This document shows positions 23,311-36,007 of a DNA stretch of 64,000 nucleotides, piece after piece; within the stretch, counting starts at the first letter, position 1, and every line of letters begins with the position of its first letter. The notes below the pieces were generated by a model. The model was not told where the DNA came from. It saw nothing but the letters and a program-made list of their open reading frames with translations, and did not search any database. Both the position numbers and the translations under genes were made by a program. Source of the stretch: Gnetum montanum (lineage: Eukaryota; Streptophyta; Gnetopsida; Gnetales; Gnetaceae); assembly GCA_015680685.1 (NCBI GenBank), contig MNCI01030872.1, forward strand, positions 1-64,000, written 5' to 3'.

Positions 23311-23530
23311 ATGCCTCCAAAGAAGATAGTTCAAGCTTTGTCAAGAGATATGGATAAGATGAGAAATGCTATCAAGCTCATTATTGAGAAAATTGAAAAG
23401 CTTGGAGAGAAAAAAAGGACATGCTAATTCATCAAAAGCATCTAAGAAAGGATATAATTCATGTGATTCTTCACCAAGACCTTATTCAAGATATTTCTCA
23501 CTACCATCCCTTGAAGATGATATTCCTTTT
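23311..23530 (+). pseudogene. TE-4 gag N-terminus, cut by TE-3 insertion
   Basis: The ATG at 23311 (MPPKKIVQALSRDMDKM...) follows the LTR and primer site at a normal leader distance. The first 33 residues are charged and probably helical. A one-base change in the A run near 23411 shifts the frame; in the shifted frame the protein continues with a K/S-rich part and LPSLEDDIPF. It stops at 23530, where the TE-3 LTR begins. No continuation was found beyond TE-3 because the right side of TE-3 is truncated. Retrotransposon gag proteins form the particle that packages the element RNA. Confidence 0.55.
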
Positions 23531-24394
23531 TGATGAGATACGATTTTTTGCATTGAGTAGGCCTCGTCAACTAGGCCCTATTGACATAGTTTGTTGTGTT
23601 GAGTAGGCCTTGTCAATGCAATGTCTATTTTCCTCTATAAATACACACTCACAGCTATGTTTATGTAATTCTTTTATGAATAGAGTAGCCAAAATCTTGT
23701 AATTTTATTCCATAATCTTCGAGTACAGTCAGTGAGTGCCAATAATATGGATCTGAGTCAGTTGTATGACATCTTATTCGAGTGGCAATGTACATGGACA
23801 CATTCCATGAATGGTAATAAGATCGAGATTGATTCTTATTCATTGCAGCACTTTGACTTAGATTAAATTTACTTTTAATGAAAATTAAAATTCCATGTGC
23901 TTAGTTAATATTTACATTTCCATGCATGTTAATGAATTGGTAGAATGAGCGTGACTAGTTTCGAGCGTAAACATGTATTCGCTTGGTAATCTTAGTAGTG
24001 TTATTACTTGGTTCACCTAGTAGAATAGTGCTTGGTAATCCTAGTAGTGGATACATGGGTTCAGGATGTGTACGGCAAGCTGGGAATGGACACTCATTGC
24101 TCATAGACTAGTTTAAAATTTACTTTCCATTGTTAATTAGTTTAAATAATCAATTTCTTTATTATAATTAGGAGTAGTAGAAGGTCACAACAACATCAAG
24201 AATCATATGCCTCACTTTGGACTAAACCATAAGTGACAAAGCTTCCACTAGTCCAAGTGGGAAGACAATGAACTACGGTCAAGACATAATGATCTAGATG
24301 CCACAACTAGTCCCATCCATGAAAGTCAACTAAATTGTGTGTGAATGCTTGTGATTCATATGGTTGGGCATAGGGGATACCTCACTGCTCATCA
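23531..24394 (+). repeat. TE-3 5' LTR (864 bp)
   Basis: It begins TGATGAGATACG and ends GCTCATCA. The TATA box TATAAATA is at 23636-23643. The R-U5 part resembles the LTRs of TE-1 and TE-2 read in their own direction (for example TCAGGATGTGTACGGCAAGC). The 3' copy starts at 38491 with TGATGAGATATG. Confidence 0.8.
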
Positions 24395-24413
24395 TTGGTG
24401 CCATTGCTGGGGA
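24395..24413 (+). promoter_or_regulatory. TE-3 primer-binding site (tRNA-Asp type)
   Basis: TTGGTGCCATTGCTGGGGA lies immediately after the LTR. It differs by three transitions from TTGGCGCCGTTGCCGGGGA, the complement of the plant tRNA-Asp 3' end used by Athila/Tat-type elements (established knowledge). Confidence 0.8.
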
Positions 24414-24519
24414 TGGTGCTAGTTATCTAGATTAGTTATATCATATACGAATGCTATAAATGCATTAACAAACCATCTTTGGAAAAATATTAAGTCACAC
24501 ACATCATTAACTTAGAAAA

Positions 24520-24866
24520 ATGTCTCTTTCATAAGTGATAATCTATCATATGAAGAGAACATTCATTGGAGAAATAACAAGATATATGTTGAAGAAAATT
24601 AGAGTGACCAACCTCATGCAGGGATTTCATATGTTGATGATCATCCTAACAACAATCAAAGACTACAGTCACCAAAGGTAGACAATCCTAGAGGAGATGA
24701 AGTAAGTCCTAGACTAGGGGAGGCCTCAAGGCCTAGGACCCCCTCAAAACCTAAAAAACATAAATCAAGGGACTATGGGGAACACCATTGAAGCCATGAA
24801 AATCCTCCTAGTTCCTCATCTTCCTCTTGCTCTTCAACATCTAGTTCTAACGAAGATGAACATAGG
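24520..24866 (+). pseudogene. TE-3 gag, N-terminal part
   Basis: Begins MSLS at 24520. After a frame break it reads NIHWRNNKIY, SDQPHAGISYVDDHPNNN, a basic P/K-rich part, and then a serine-rich run ending SSNEDEHR right at the TE-2 border. The TE-2 gag has the same order (DWSDQP, then a serine run, then SSNEDECR). At least three stops are present. The acidic NEDEHR leads into the resumed frame at 33900. Confidence 0.7.
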
Positions 24867-25731
24867 TGATGAGCAATGAGGTGCCCTTACACTTAACCAT
24901 ATGAATCACAAGTGTTCATGCACAATCTGGTTAAATTCTATGGATGGGACTAGTTGTGGCAACTAGATCATTATGCTCTAATCATAGTTCATTGTCTTCC
25001 CACTTGGACTAGTAGTAGCTTTTTCATGTATGGTTTAGTCCAAGTGAGGCATATGATGTTGTTCATAATTCTACACTACTCCTGTGATAAAGAGGTGAAT
25101 TAATTAAACTAATGAATAATGGAAAACAAGATCTAAACTAGCCTATGGGCGATGCTATTTGCTCTTAATTGTCCATACACATCTTGGACATTATGAGATT
25201 ACTTTTGGTGTTGCCAAGTGTATGTCACTAGTTGTGCGAAATGATATATCTCTAGATTACCAAGTATTTACACTTAAATGCTTGTGATTAAGGCGTACAC
25301 GTTCCACTTAAAAAAATGAACAATAAATATCGATAAATGGAATTATTTAACTAAAGAAAACAATAAAAATTAATCTAAGTGAATGCTACAATGATGGAAC
25401 TAGTCTCGATCTTTATTGTCAATCATGTAATGTTTCCAAGTATGTCACACTCGAACAAAGGTGCTATATGATTACAAAAATCACACTATGTTCATGCATT
25501 GGAAATAATAGTTTTTAAAAGAAGAATCTAAAACCTAAAAATATATGTCTAACTATTGACTATTGACTTCCCCACTCATCTAAGTACCCTAACACCATAT
25601 TTATAGGCAAGATCCAAATGAGGCGACGTCAAGTATGCAACATCACTTATTGGCCCCGATGTTAGGTATGTAATGTTGAGACTTTGACATTGTGTATCCA
25701 ACATTGGAGCCTATCAAAACTCAACTCATCA
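24867..25731 (-). repeat. TE-2 3' LTR
   Basis: On the plus strand it begins TGATGAGCAATG and ends CTCATCA. It matches 33078-33894 throughout (TGGACTAGT, GTTTAGTCCAAGTGAGGCAT, GATTACCAAGTATTTACACT). The TATA box is on the minus strand at about 25597-25606. The sequence beside the LTR on its interior side, read on the minus strand, is CTTAAGGATGAGTTTTCATT then GTGGGGGTA, matching the same place in TE-1 and TE-3. Confidence 0.8.
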
Positions 25732-26428
25732 TACCCCCACAACTAAATGAAAACTCATCCTTAAGTTAAATAAGAATGAGGGAAAATTTCTTTACAAAAT
25801 ATTGGATGGGTATGGGATTATTGACTGACTCAAACAATTGACAAAATAACTGACTCTTTGCATGCTGCAACATTGCAGTATAAAAATGGAACACATTATT
25901 ATAAAATAGAACAAAAAAAAGATTGGAAGGCTCATGTGGTGCCTGGAGGTGGCGGCTCGGCTCTTCCATTGGCTACTTCCCTTTGTTGCTAGGCCAATAA
26001 AATTTCTAATGACTGAGTAAGGCTTACAATTTTCCTTCCCCCATTCATGGTTCATGCATCGTCTAGGCTGCTATGCCAATGTGTGCTAGCATCAATACAT
26101 TCCAAGGATATGGTAGGTGAAAAAACATTTGATTTGCCTTTATATACCATGTCACAAACTACCGTCATTCTTTCTTGAAAGCCCTAGCTTTTTCCTAAGC
26201 TCATGATAATTCATCAATCTACAAGTGAGGTTTGAGGCTACATCCTTTTGTTCCTAATAATTGGCCTTGACCACCTCTAACTCTGAGTTTGTGACTTGTA
26301 ACTTTTATAAGGAATCTTTTTGATTCATAAACGCTTTCTCATACACCACATAGGAGGTTGTCACTTATTTCTCTAGCTCACTTAGTAGATGACCTCCTAT
26401 TGACATGGCAAGGTTGGCATATCTAAGG

Positions 26429-28640
26429 TTAGCCAATGCCATGTATTCTTTTAAGTCTTCTATTTGTAGTCTTTGTTTTTGACTTTTGCTTGTTGGACCA
26501 TGGCATAACTATCCAAGATGGCCTACCGCTCATAATTCTATGTTGATAAGGAGTTGATGTGGGCCTTGGCCATCTTGATTTTCTTCTCATGATTTCCTTG
26601 TATATGCCAACTTGGTCATGGAAGTGCTCTTTCAAATTTTCATGATTTTTAGCCACGTTCTGCCATGTGTTGATCTCAATTGTTGACTTTTGATGAATAG
26701 AACATACCTTCTTCATGGAGAGGATTTTATTCTCCTAGGCCAATGTATTCATATCTTGGTTGATCATCACCAGTTGTTCTCACAATTGGTGGACACTTTC
26801 TTCTAAGATGTTATTTTGTGTTTCTACAGTAGTCAACTAGGTATTCTCTATAGTGAGCTACTTATTTTCTTCTTGGATAGTGGTTAGTGAATTTATATGC
26901 ACATGAGATTATGTATCTATAGCAGAGGCATTCCAAACCACCATCTCCTTAGCTTAGTGAGCTCCTCTATCCTGAATTTGTTCTAGTTGGTCTGGTGTAA
27001 CAAAATGGGTAGGATCCTATCGTTTAGCTCACAGGGTAGCTAGTTCTTCTTTCAATCTTTGTATCTTAGCTTTCACATGTTCTGCCTTGACCTCTATCAT
27101 GACCAACTTTCCTTTGGTGATGATGATGTTTGATTGAGCTATAGTGACATCACTAGGGATGTCAAACAAAGTGGTCATTACTTGACTTGTTTGCAACAAG
27201 TGATCAAGCACATCCTCATGCACTATAGGAGTCATTGAGGTCCTAGATAGCATTTTTACATCTCTAGTTCCTACAAGATCAACTGGAGGTAGAATAGGAA
27301 CATTGAATGACTCTTTGATGTGATCGGTGATCATCTCTATTGCACCTATTGCATCCTTGTGTTGTAGCATCATGACTGTGATGCCTTCTTCAGTTTCCAA
27401 TGTAACTTGAAAGGATGCAACATTTTTAGAGATTTAGCATGACCATTGAGATCCCCCTCCTTCTAACTATTTTGAGATCTCTCCCCTCATTTGGTCAGCT
27501 GATATGATGGGCCGTATGACATCATCCATGACTCAAAAAAGATTGGCCTCATCCCTACTTCCCTAGTTAACTATTTTAGTGATCCTCTACAAGTGGTTCA
27601 TCAAAGGCCTAAAATGTCATGGTGGTAGTAGAGCTTATGCTTGTGGATGTTGTTCATGCTCTTGTTGCATCTTTGTTCACGATGCATCCTCCTTCTCTAC
27701 TTCTTGCTCTTCACCAAAATATTTTTTTGGTGTTGTTATTTTTAGGAGTTCTGTGAAGGAGGCATGCTAGGCCTTTCTAGGAATATCATTGGTGTATCAT
27801 AGGATTTCCATGCAGTTGCATGACTTTTTGATTAAGTAGGAAAATGAAAGTGTGGGTCTCCTTGATTTCATTTCTATGGATTGTTATTGGATTTCTATGA
27901 ATTAATATTGGGGAAGGTTGGCTACAAATTTTTCCATCAGAATGGCACTTCCCCTAGTTGAATAAGTGGAGATTCAATTGATCCCTTTCATGGGAAATAG
28001 ATGGCATGTCCCAATATTAAAGTAGGCTTTCTTATCCAGAGTCATTTCATTGTATGAATTGTCTTCTTTGCCATATGCCTACCTTAGCCACAATTTCTTT
28101 ATTTTGGGGTTGAATCTAGTGGATAGGTGAGGAACCTTAGCCCCTTCATTTGGTAGGTTGAGAGCTACATCAATGTCCTTGATTGAATAAGGGACAATCA
28201 TCCCGTAGATATTAATAGTGGTTCCCTTGTCTTTATTATGCTAGAATTGATGGACTTTGCCTAGGTACCATTCACCACTATCAGATAAGATAGGCCAAAA
28301 TGGGAATGCTTTGAGTTGCATGCACACTGCTTCTAAAGAAAATTCCACAAATGGACTAAAGTTTGTTTCCATAATGACTAGAGCCAATGTGGACTTTTTC
28401 ACAATGGCAACAAGGTAGTCAAAAGGCAATGTGAGATGTTGTTCCTATTCAGGGGCTAGTACTTATTTTGCCTTTCCTTGGGCTGATTTCCTAGTAGCAT
28501 GGGCCCCTTGATGAATACTGAAGGAATGGGCCTCCTACATAGCATGTTCCTCATGTTCTCCTTGCTGACCGTAGCCACCACATGGATGCTTAGTGGCTCT
28601 CTACAAGGTTTCACGATGAACACCTCTTTTTAGAGCCATT
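26429..28640 (-). pseudogene. TE-2 extra ORF: unknown protein with coiled-coil C-terminus, broken
   Basis: Reading leftward from an ATG at about 28640 (MALKRGVHRETL), protein-like sequence continues for about 2.2 kb with roughly ten stops. The N-terminal half has a folded-domain character: PFDYLVAIVKKSTLALVIME, FVEFSLEAVCMQLKAFPFW, then INIYGMIVPYSIKDID with ALNLPNEG, then GTCHLFPMKGIN, and TLSFSYLIKKSCNCMEI. This order loosely recalls the 'putative plant transposon protein' domain that accompanies some plant gypsy elements, from memory and at low confidence. The C-terminal half (27400-26430) is charged and heptad-like (VKAEHVKAKIQRLKEELATL, then NKILSMKKV...), suggesting a long coiled coil. 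It lies downstream of gag, where an autonomous element would carry pol. TE-1 and TE-3 have no counterpart. Function unknown. Confidence 0.5.
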
Positions 28641-30828
28641 TTTAATCAAGCAAAAACCAAGTGTTACCAAGGTTATGTTTATGATCATTAATCAATTTAT
28701 ACCTTACTCATAACCTTAGTTCATTAACCTCATAATGCATATGATTGTAGGGTTAGGAAAATTTCAAGAAAAATCCCCCAAAAAGTGTCTATCTCTTCTT
28801 ATGACCCTTGCAACTGGTTTCTTTTTTCATTATATATGGCTTAAAATAATGGTTATGGGCTTGTGGGTTAGAGAAATTGGACTTCTAGCATTATCATGAG
28901 TGATTTTGCATTATAATTCCTAAGGTTTTTAATATTCTTACCCTTATAAAAACTTCCAGGTGATAATAAATTTTAGCAAATTAGTACAAGTTTTGCATGC
29001 ATGCACCCCCCATAACTAAGTTGAACACTTTGGGTTTAGATAGATTTGAATGGCATAGAAATTGAAGCATGAAGAAGCAAGATATCACATGTGGAAGATG
29101 GAGGTGTAGAGCTCTAAGTTATGAGAAAAAATTACAACAACTCATCTAGTAGCCAATGATGGAAATGAGGTTTGGAGTATCATGGGGGTTGCATTTATAG
29201 CGTTTATGAGACCCCATGTCGCATACACAATGTCAAGGTCCAAAAATTTTGAGTTTATGGGGCTAATGAACATGACAACTGAAGCCCTAGGATTGGTTGG
29301 AAGGTTTAAAGTTAAGTTTAGTATTTTGGTTAAGTGAAAAATTAATTGGAGGCATGAAAGTATGATAGGGTGAAGTGATCAACGTAAAAGGTATAAGAAT
29401 GAGCAAGAAAAGGGCATTGAAATTAAGGTTGTGGGATAGATTATAGTCATAATAAGGAAAATAATAAAATATATCAATTTGAGAACTTGGAAGGTGAAAA
29501 ATAGTGTCGTTATGTGAAACAAGTATAAGTCACAAAAGTTACACAAGTGGATCCTCCCCAAAGTAGGCTTTGGCTTATAATGCCCTTGTGTAACCAGACC
29601 TATAATGTTCGTAGGCACTAAAGGGATTGAATGCAATGCATACATGTGAAACAAAACACACATGTTAAAACCATCAAATTGAGATAATAACCCTATGTTA
29701 CACAAAATCACAAGTTGTAAGCATCCAAACAATGAGATGAGATGGATGGTAGAAGGGATCATAGAAATTGGGACATGAGGTGTCATACCCTAGTTAGAAT
29801 GAAACTATATGTGTTATTAATGGTTAAATAACCATGTGTCCTTCAATCCAAGATTCAAACTAAGTCCAAACCACATTTTAGTGACATCGTATCATTTCAT
29901 CCCATCGGTAGATAATCATAAGACTATCAAAGGCACGAGGAGTAACATCACTTGGCATTTTGTCCAAGGGAGAAGCATATTGTGGCACAATTATTGGTTT
30001 GTATTTTTCTGGACTCTAAGAAGCTTCCAACCTTCAGGAATGGGTACATGTCTTTCTAGTGGAACCCACAAAAGCTTATTCAGTGCTGTGTTAAGTTGCT
30101 CTTACTTTCATTTTTTATTAGATCTACAAGAATATGGTTACAACCTTAACAACATGATAGAACATACAAAAGTAGCCAAAGAGAATTCACAAATCCCCTT
30201 GATGTCACACCCCTTACATTCCACCTTAGTTATGCACTTATCTATCTAGACACAATGATTATAGATTTATTATTAGGTTGAATAATGGAAAAGATTACCA
30301 TTATGACTAAAATAAGAACCTCTTATTAATGGAATGGGTGAATGGATGTTGTGGTCTTAATGTTTGAATGATCAGTCCCATATGACTTGACAACATAGAG
30401 AAAAACCTCACCTAAATGGGAGACATGATCAATAGCAAGATTACCTACAAAGAAAATTAAAACCACGCTAGAAAAATGTATAAGAAATAAGAAAAAATTG
30501 GATCAAGAAATAGGAAAATGACAAAAAATTGTAAAACACTTAAGAATACTGAAGGTTAAAGTGGGGGGTAGCCTTCATGACTAAACATTTGGTTTATCAA
30601 TGCATGTTTGGAATGTTGGAAACCTTTCATGTTATAGCAATTGTGTGCCTATTGGTGTTGTGGTGGCTAGGTAGAAAAATTGTTGGTCACACACCTAATC
30701 ATTATATGTATCATGAGTTAGGATATGAGGTATGTTAAGATTATGGATGATTGACCCATGATTGCACCCTTGATTATGAGATGGTATGCATGGATTTATT
30801 TGTCTCCCCAAGTTTGTAGATTCATTGG
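28641..30828 (-). other. TE-2 internal non-coding region between gag and extra ORF
   Basis: No clear domain. A block near 30030-30100 (GGAATGGGTACATGTCTTTCTAG) resembles the TE-1 3' region near 49410 and the TE-3 3' region near 37000, so this is element-derived. The open frames at 29379-29786 (minus) and 29836-30249 (plus) are not conserved and are probably chance. Confidence 0.45.
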
Positions 30829-32951
30829 TTATATGTGGGCATGGAGTACTAATGGATAGTGGCCATAGTGTAGGCTCAGATGATAGTGGTTGAGGTAGGG
30901 AAGGTCTTGCACTAGATTTTCATTGTGTTGGCTTAGTTGATGTAGTGGGTTCATGCATGGTTTGATTTGGCTTACGACCTTTCCTCTAGAAGGGGTGTTT
31001 TTGACGTTTTGGTTGGGACCCACTAGTGTTAGTATGTCTATGCATATTTGTAGCACAAGTGACATGCATTTGCGGATATTGGGGTGTTGAACCTCCTTGA
31101 GTTATTGGTGATGGTATTGGAGAAGGTGGATTATGAAAATATCAAGGGTAAGTTGGATGGTAAGAGGCGTAAGGTGGTGATCCTTTAGGGGATGTCATAT
31201 ATTGATGGTACTCAGGAGAGTGATAATGGTGATTTGAAGTGGAGGATGTAGAACTAGTTGGAGAAATAGGGTGTTGAACATAATAGCCATTCATTTTTGG
31301 TAGATATGAATGATGTGTTGGTGACCTCCCCCATGACTATGGTTGTTGCCACTATGGTTGATGACTATGTTGAGGCTAATGGTAAGTCCTCCTAGGATGG
31401 TATGATCGGTTGTGGGACTGTCTATAATTATATTGTGGAAGAGGAAGTCTCCTAGGCATGTGCTTTTGCAAAAATTTCAGATTTAAGGAACCTACCCAAT
31501 ACTCCTATAGATGCAACAATATGGGGCATTGGCCCTTTGGATGGTCATAGATGAATAGGTTGCATCCATCATCTTCGTTTATGGTGGAGTCTTTAGCCTC
31601 ACTTTTGTCATCCCCTTTCCTTGCCTATTGACATGTGTTGCATAATATTCCTTGTAACCATCTCAATAAGAGTTGTGACATTTTCGTTTATCCATTTAGA
31701 AATCCTATTAAATTTTTCTTCTAGATCATCAATAGACTCCTTTATCAGAAAAGTCTATTGTGGAATCACCTTATCAAGAATAGTTTCATTCTCCTTACCA
31801 TAAATTTTTACCTCCTTTGATTGAAGAGTTGGGTTCCATTGAGATTTCTTAACATTCTTTCATTTGCACATCTCTCCTTCTTTTGTCACACATGTTATTA
31901 GCTCTTTGATCTGATGGGCTTGGAGCTTGTATAATTGCCTTAGGACATACATCCCAAGGATTTCCCTTGTTTCATTATGAAGCCCATCTATGATGTGGAA
32001 AAGTTGCCTTTTCTTGGAGAAACCATGGCATGGGCATGTATTTAATAGAGCATAATATTTATCTAAGGCCATGTCCAAAGGTTCATGTTGTTCTTGTTTC
32101 CATTCTTTGATTTGTCTCCTCAGGTTGGACACTCTTGCATAGGTTTGGTATTTCTCATTGAAAAGTTCCAACATTTTAGACCATCATTAGATTAAATTTT
32201 ATCTCAAATATCTATACCACATTTGGGCTCTATTAACTAGTTTCCTAGGAAAGAGCTTAAGCTTTTTCCATCCATTTTCAATGTTGTAGTGAGCACAGGC
32301 ATCATGGAAGGCTTGTAAATGATGTTGCAGATCTGAATCATAGCCTCTTGCAAATTTAGGAATATTATTCATGTCAAACTTGGGTAAATGACTCTTTTTG
32401 AAATGCTTGTGAGATATCTTAACTACCTTTGTGATATGCATTAGGCCCTTAGTGGTCATTAGGGGTTCATCATTATCAAACAAATTATGAGGGAAATGCC
32501 TATCTCTATTCGTTTGATCATGATGATGTTGTTTATGACCTTTCTCATGGGTTTGATTTTGGTTTTTGGTCCATCCCTTTAGTGAAGCTCTATGTCTATA
32601 CCTACATTCATCTTCATTAGAACTAGATGTTGAAGGGAAAGAGCAAGATGAGTAACTAGAAGAATTTCCATGGCTTCTATGATGTTCTTCGGGGTTCTTT
32701 GATTCATCATTTAGGGGTTTTGAGAAGGTCTTACGTCTTGAGGTCTCCACTAGTTTATGACCTAAATCATCTCTTCTAATATTGTTTACCTTGGATGAAT
32801 GTACTCCTTGAGTGTCATCAAGGTGGTCATGGTCATAAGAAACCCCTACCTAAGGTTGATCACTCCAATCTTCTTCATCATATATCTTGTTAGTCCTCTA
32901 ATAAATGTGTTTTCTATATCATGCAAAGTCACTTTCATGTAAGAGAGACAT
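30829..32951 (-). pseudogene. TE-2 gag, broken
   Basis: It starts MSLLHESDFA at 32951. A serine-rich and then H/N/D/R-rich stretch (32750-32500) precedes the structured part: FDMNNIPKFARGYDSDLQHH, LQAFHDACAHYNIENGWKKL, KLFPRKLVNRAQMWYRYL. This is the retrotransposon gag fold seen in plant gypsy elements. Next come MLELFNEKYQTYARVSNL, EWKQEQHEPLDMALDKYYAL and a DGLHNETREI block at 32174-31860. The C-terminal part is proline-, tyrosine- and histidine-rich (31470-30830), parallel to TE-3. The frame is broken at several places. Gag forms the particle and binds element RNA. No CCHC knuckle was recognised. Confidence 0.75.
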
Positions 32952-33058
32952 TGTTCTTGATTTATGATGTGTTTGAGCTAAGATTTTTTGAAAGATATAT
33001 TGTTAATACCTTTTATAGCAATCATGTATGATATAACTAATTTAGATAACTAGCACCA

Positions 33059-33077
33059 TCCTTGGCAACGACACCAA
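33059..33077 (-). promoter_or_regulatory. TE-2 primer-binding site (tRNA-Asp type)
   Basis: The minus strand reads TTGGTGTCGTTGCCAAGGA directly after the 5' LTR. It has four transitions relative to the tRNA-Asp primer consensus. Confidence 0.75.
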
Positions 33078-33894
33078 TGATGAGCAACGAGGTACCCACA
33101 CACTCAACCATATGAACCACAAGTGTTCACACATGATCTAGTTGAATTCCATGAATGGAACTAGTTGTGGCATCTAGATCATTATGCTTTAATCACAATT
33201 TGTTGTCTTCCCACTTGGACTAGTGGTTTATTTGTCATGTATGGTTTAGTCCAAGTGAGGCATATGATGTTGTTCCTAATTCTATGATACTCTTAATGGA
33301 AATAAAGAGGTGAATTAATTAAACTAATGAATAATGGGAAATAAGATCTAAACTAGCCTATGGGCAATGGTATCTACTCTTAAATATTCATACATATCTT
33401 GGACTTCATGAGATTACTATTGGGGTTGCCAAGTGCATGTCACTAGTTGTTCCAAACGATACACCTCTAGATTACCAAGTATTTACACTTAAATGCTCAT
33501 GATCATGGTGTACACATTTTGCTTAATAACATGAATAGTAAATAGCAATAAGTGAAAATATTTAACTAAAGAAAATAATAAATAATTAACAATAAAAAGT
33601 AATCTAAGTGAATGTTATAATGATGGGAGTAATCTTGATCTTTATTACTAGTCATGTAACGTGTCTAAGTATGTTACACTTGAACAAAGGCATTGTACAA
33701 TAAAAACATCAATTGTGGGCATGCATTGAGAATAAAATACTTTAGAAAAAGAAATTGAAAACTAAAACTATCTATCTAACTATTGACTATTGACTCCTCC
33801 CCTCATCTGAGTACCCCAACACCATATTTATAGGTGAGATCTAGATGAGGTGATGTTGGGTACCCGATGTTGAAGCTTGTCAAAACTCAAATCA
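33078..33894 (-). repeat. TE-2 5' LTR
   Basis: On the plus strand it begins TGATGAGCAACG. The outer end reads CAAATCA, mutated from CTCATCA. The minus-strand TATA box CTATAAATATGG is at 33823-33834. It is a slightly shorter partner of 24867-25731. Confidence 0.8.
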
Positions 33895-33899
33895 ATAGT

Positions 33900-36007
33900 A
33901 GGTATAGAGATTAACCTTTAATATGGGATTGAAATAAGGGCAGAAATAAAAACCATAGGAAAAATCAAAGACCTCAACATGAACATAGTTGAAATCGTCA
34001 CAATCAGGAAAATAGAAGTAGTAATTTTCACCATGCCATGTCCGATGATGATGAACCCTTGTTGGCCACTAAGAGCTTCATGTAGATCACTGAGGTAGTT
34101 AAGATACCTCATAGGAATCACAGGGAAAGTTACATAAAAAGTCTTGATATGAATAATATCCCTACATTTGTGGAAGGCTATGATTTTGATCCACAACATC
34201 ACTTACAAGCCTTCCATGATGCATGTACCTTGAAAAATATCAACAATAAGTGGCAAAAGCTTAAGCTCTTCCCTAAGATAATAATAGATGAAGCTGAAAC
34301 TTGGTATAGATCATTGGAACCAATTTCCATCCACTAGTGGTCCACAATGATAGAACTTTTCAATGAAAAATACCAAACCTATGCAAGAGTGTCCAACCTA
34401 TGAATACAAATCCAAGGGTGAAAGCAAGAAAATCATGAACCCTTGGATGTGGCCTTGGATAGATACTATTCACTACTACATAGATGTCCCAACCATGATT
34501 TCTCTCAAAAAGATCAACTTTTCCACATCATAGATGGATTTTGTAATGAGATAAGGGAGACCCTTTGTATGTATGCTCAAGGTCAACTATATGAACTAAA
34601 GCCCATCAGATATAAAGGCTAATCAAGTAGGTGGCAAAAGAAGAAGAAGAGATATGTAATTGAGGGAATGTTGAGAAATATAACTGGGACCCAACTCTTC
34701 AAAGGAAAAGGATCCATATATATGATGAGGAAAAAGAGGTATCTCTCAATGAGTTGATTTCATAACAAACCTTGCGACTACAACAATCTCTTGCGAAACT
34801 CCAGGCAAGACTAGATGGGATGTTAGAGTGGATAAATTAAAAAGCTACAACTTTTGTATAAATTTTAGAGGAGAATATATCACAAAATGAAGCAGGTGAT
34901 CACAATAAATGGAGGAATAATAATGAAGAAACAACTAGGAACACTTATTGGCAAATAGGAAATACGGCTAATGAAAAAGAGACGATAGAATCAACCAAAA
35001 ATAAAGATTATGGATGTGACATATACATATATGACAACTCAAAGGGCCATTTCCCAATCATGTCACATCTACATGAATATTGGGCTTTTCGGTTAAATCC
35101 AAAATTTGTACAAAAGAACATGCCCAGGAAATTTCCTTTTTCACATTATAATTATAGACAGTTTTACAACCAATCATATTATCCTAGGGGGGCTTATTAC
35201 CAGCCTCAACATTATCATTAATTGTAGTCGCATAACCCATGGTTGTGGGAGAGGACACCATCAAAGCAGCCCTACCCTTATTGTTAATTAAACCTACATG
35301 GATATTATGTTCAACATTCTATTTCTCCAACTAGTTCTCCATCTTCTACTTCAACTCGCTACTACCACTCTCCTGAATTTCATCGACCCATGACATCTCC
35401 TAAAGGGTCACCACCTCACACCTCTCTTCCTTCATCATATCATCAATATTCTCATACTTCCCTCCACCATATGTCACCACCAGCAACATAGGAAGGTTCA
35501 ACACCATGATATCAATGAGAGAATGCCACTTGTGCTGTGAACATACATAGAAATGATAATGCCAACAGATCTCCACCATAATCTTAGAAATACCCCTTCT
35601 TTACAATGGTTCCCACATGTATGAACAACACTTGTGGACCTACTAACTCATCCAAACTAGCACAATGCCAAGCAAGTGCAACACCCTTCCTTTTACAATC
35701 AATGTCCTCTAATCCTATGCAAAAGCCAACATCCATCGTTACTTCAACACCTAATAGAAATGATGAATTTAGCACTATGGAGAGACAAAAGAAGAATCCA
35801 TGCATCACTAATAGTAAAGGATGTATTTGTGAATTGGAAATTCAAAATATCAATACAACACACAAAAAAGATAATGAACAAATATGTGAGCAAAAGCTAG
35901 CATACATAGTAGCCACTAAACTAGAAGACACCTATTGGATTAAAAATGAGAATATAAAATTGTTTCAAATATGCATGGAGGTAATTGATCCGCTTATTAG
36001 TTCTTAG
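33900..36007 (+). pseudogene. TE-3 gag, main part after TE-2 insertion
   Basis: The frame continues from the part left of TE-2 and gives an N/H/R-rich stretch, then SDDDEPLLATKSFM. The structured gag block follows at 34149-34337 (MNNIPTFVEGYDFDPQHHLQ, AFHDACTLKNINNKWQKLKL, EAETWYRSLEPI), parallel to TE-2 and TE-1. Further on are IELFNEKYQTYARVSNL, EPLDVALDRYYSLL and IIDGFCNEIRETL. A P/Y/H-rich tail (35100-35560) leads into a last open frame at 35606-36007 ending EVIDPLISS. About ten stops. No protease DSG motif was found. Confidence 0.75.

Larger units (their letters stand above)
24867..33894 (-). mobile_element. TE-2: non-autonomous Ty3/gypsy-type element with extra ORF
   Basis: A 9028-bp minus-strand element with LTRs at 24867-25731 (3') and 33078-33894 (5'), a tRNA-Asp-type primer site at 33059-33077, gag at 32951-30830, and an extra reading frame at 28640-26430. 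No reverse transcriptase, RNase H or integrase motif was found in the 5 kb between gag and the 3' LTR. The flanks are ATAGG (24862-24866) and ATAGT (33895-33899), a 5-bp target duplication with one change. The target is the gag of TE-3, and the TE-3 gag frame resumes on the far side. Confidence 0.8.
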
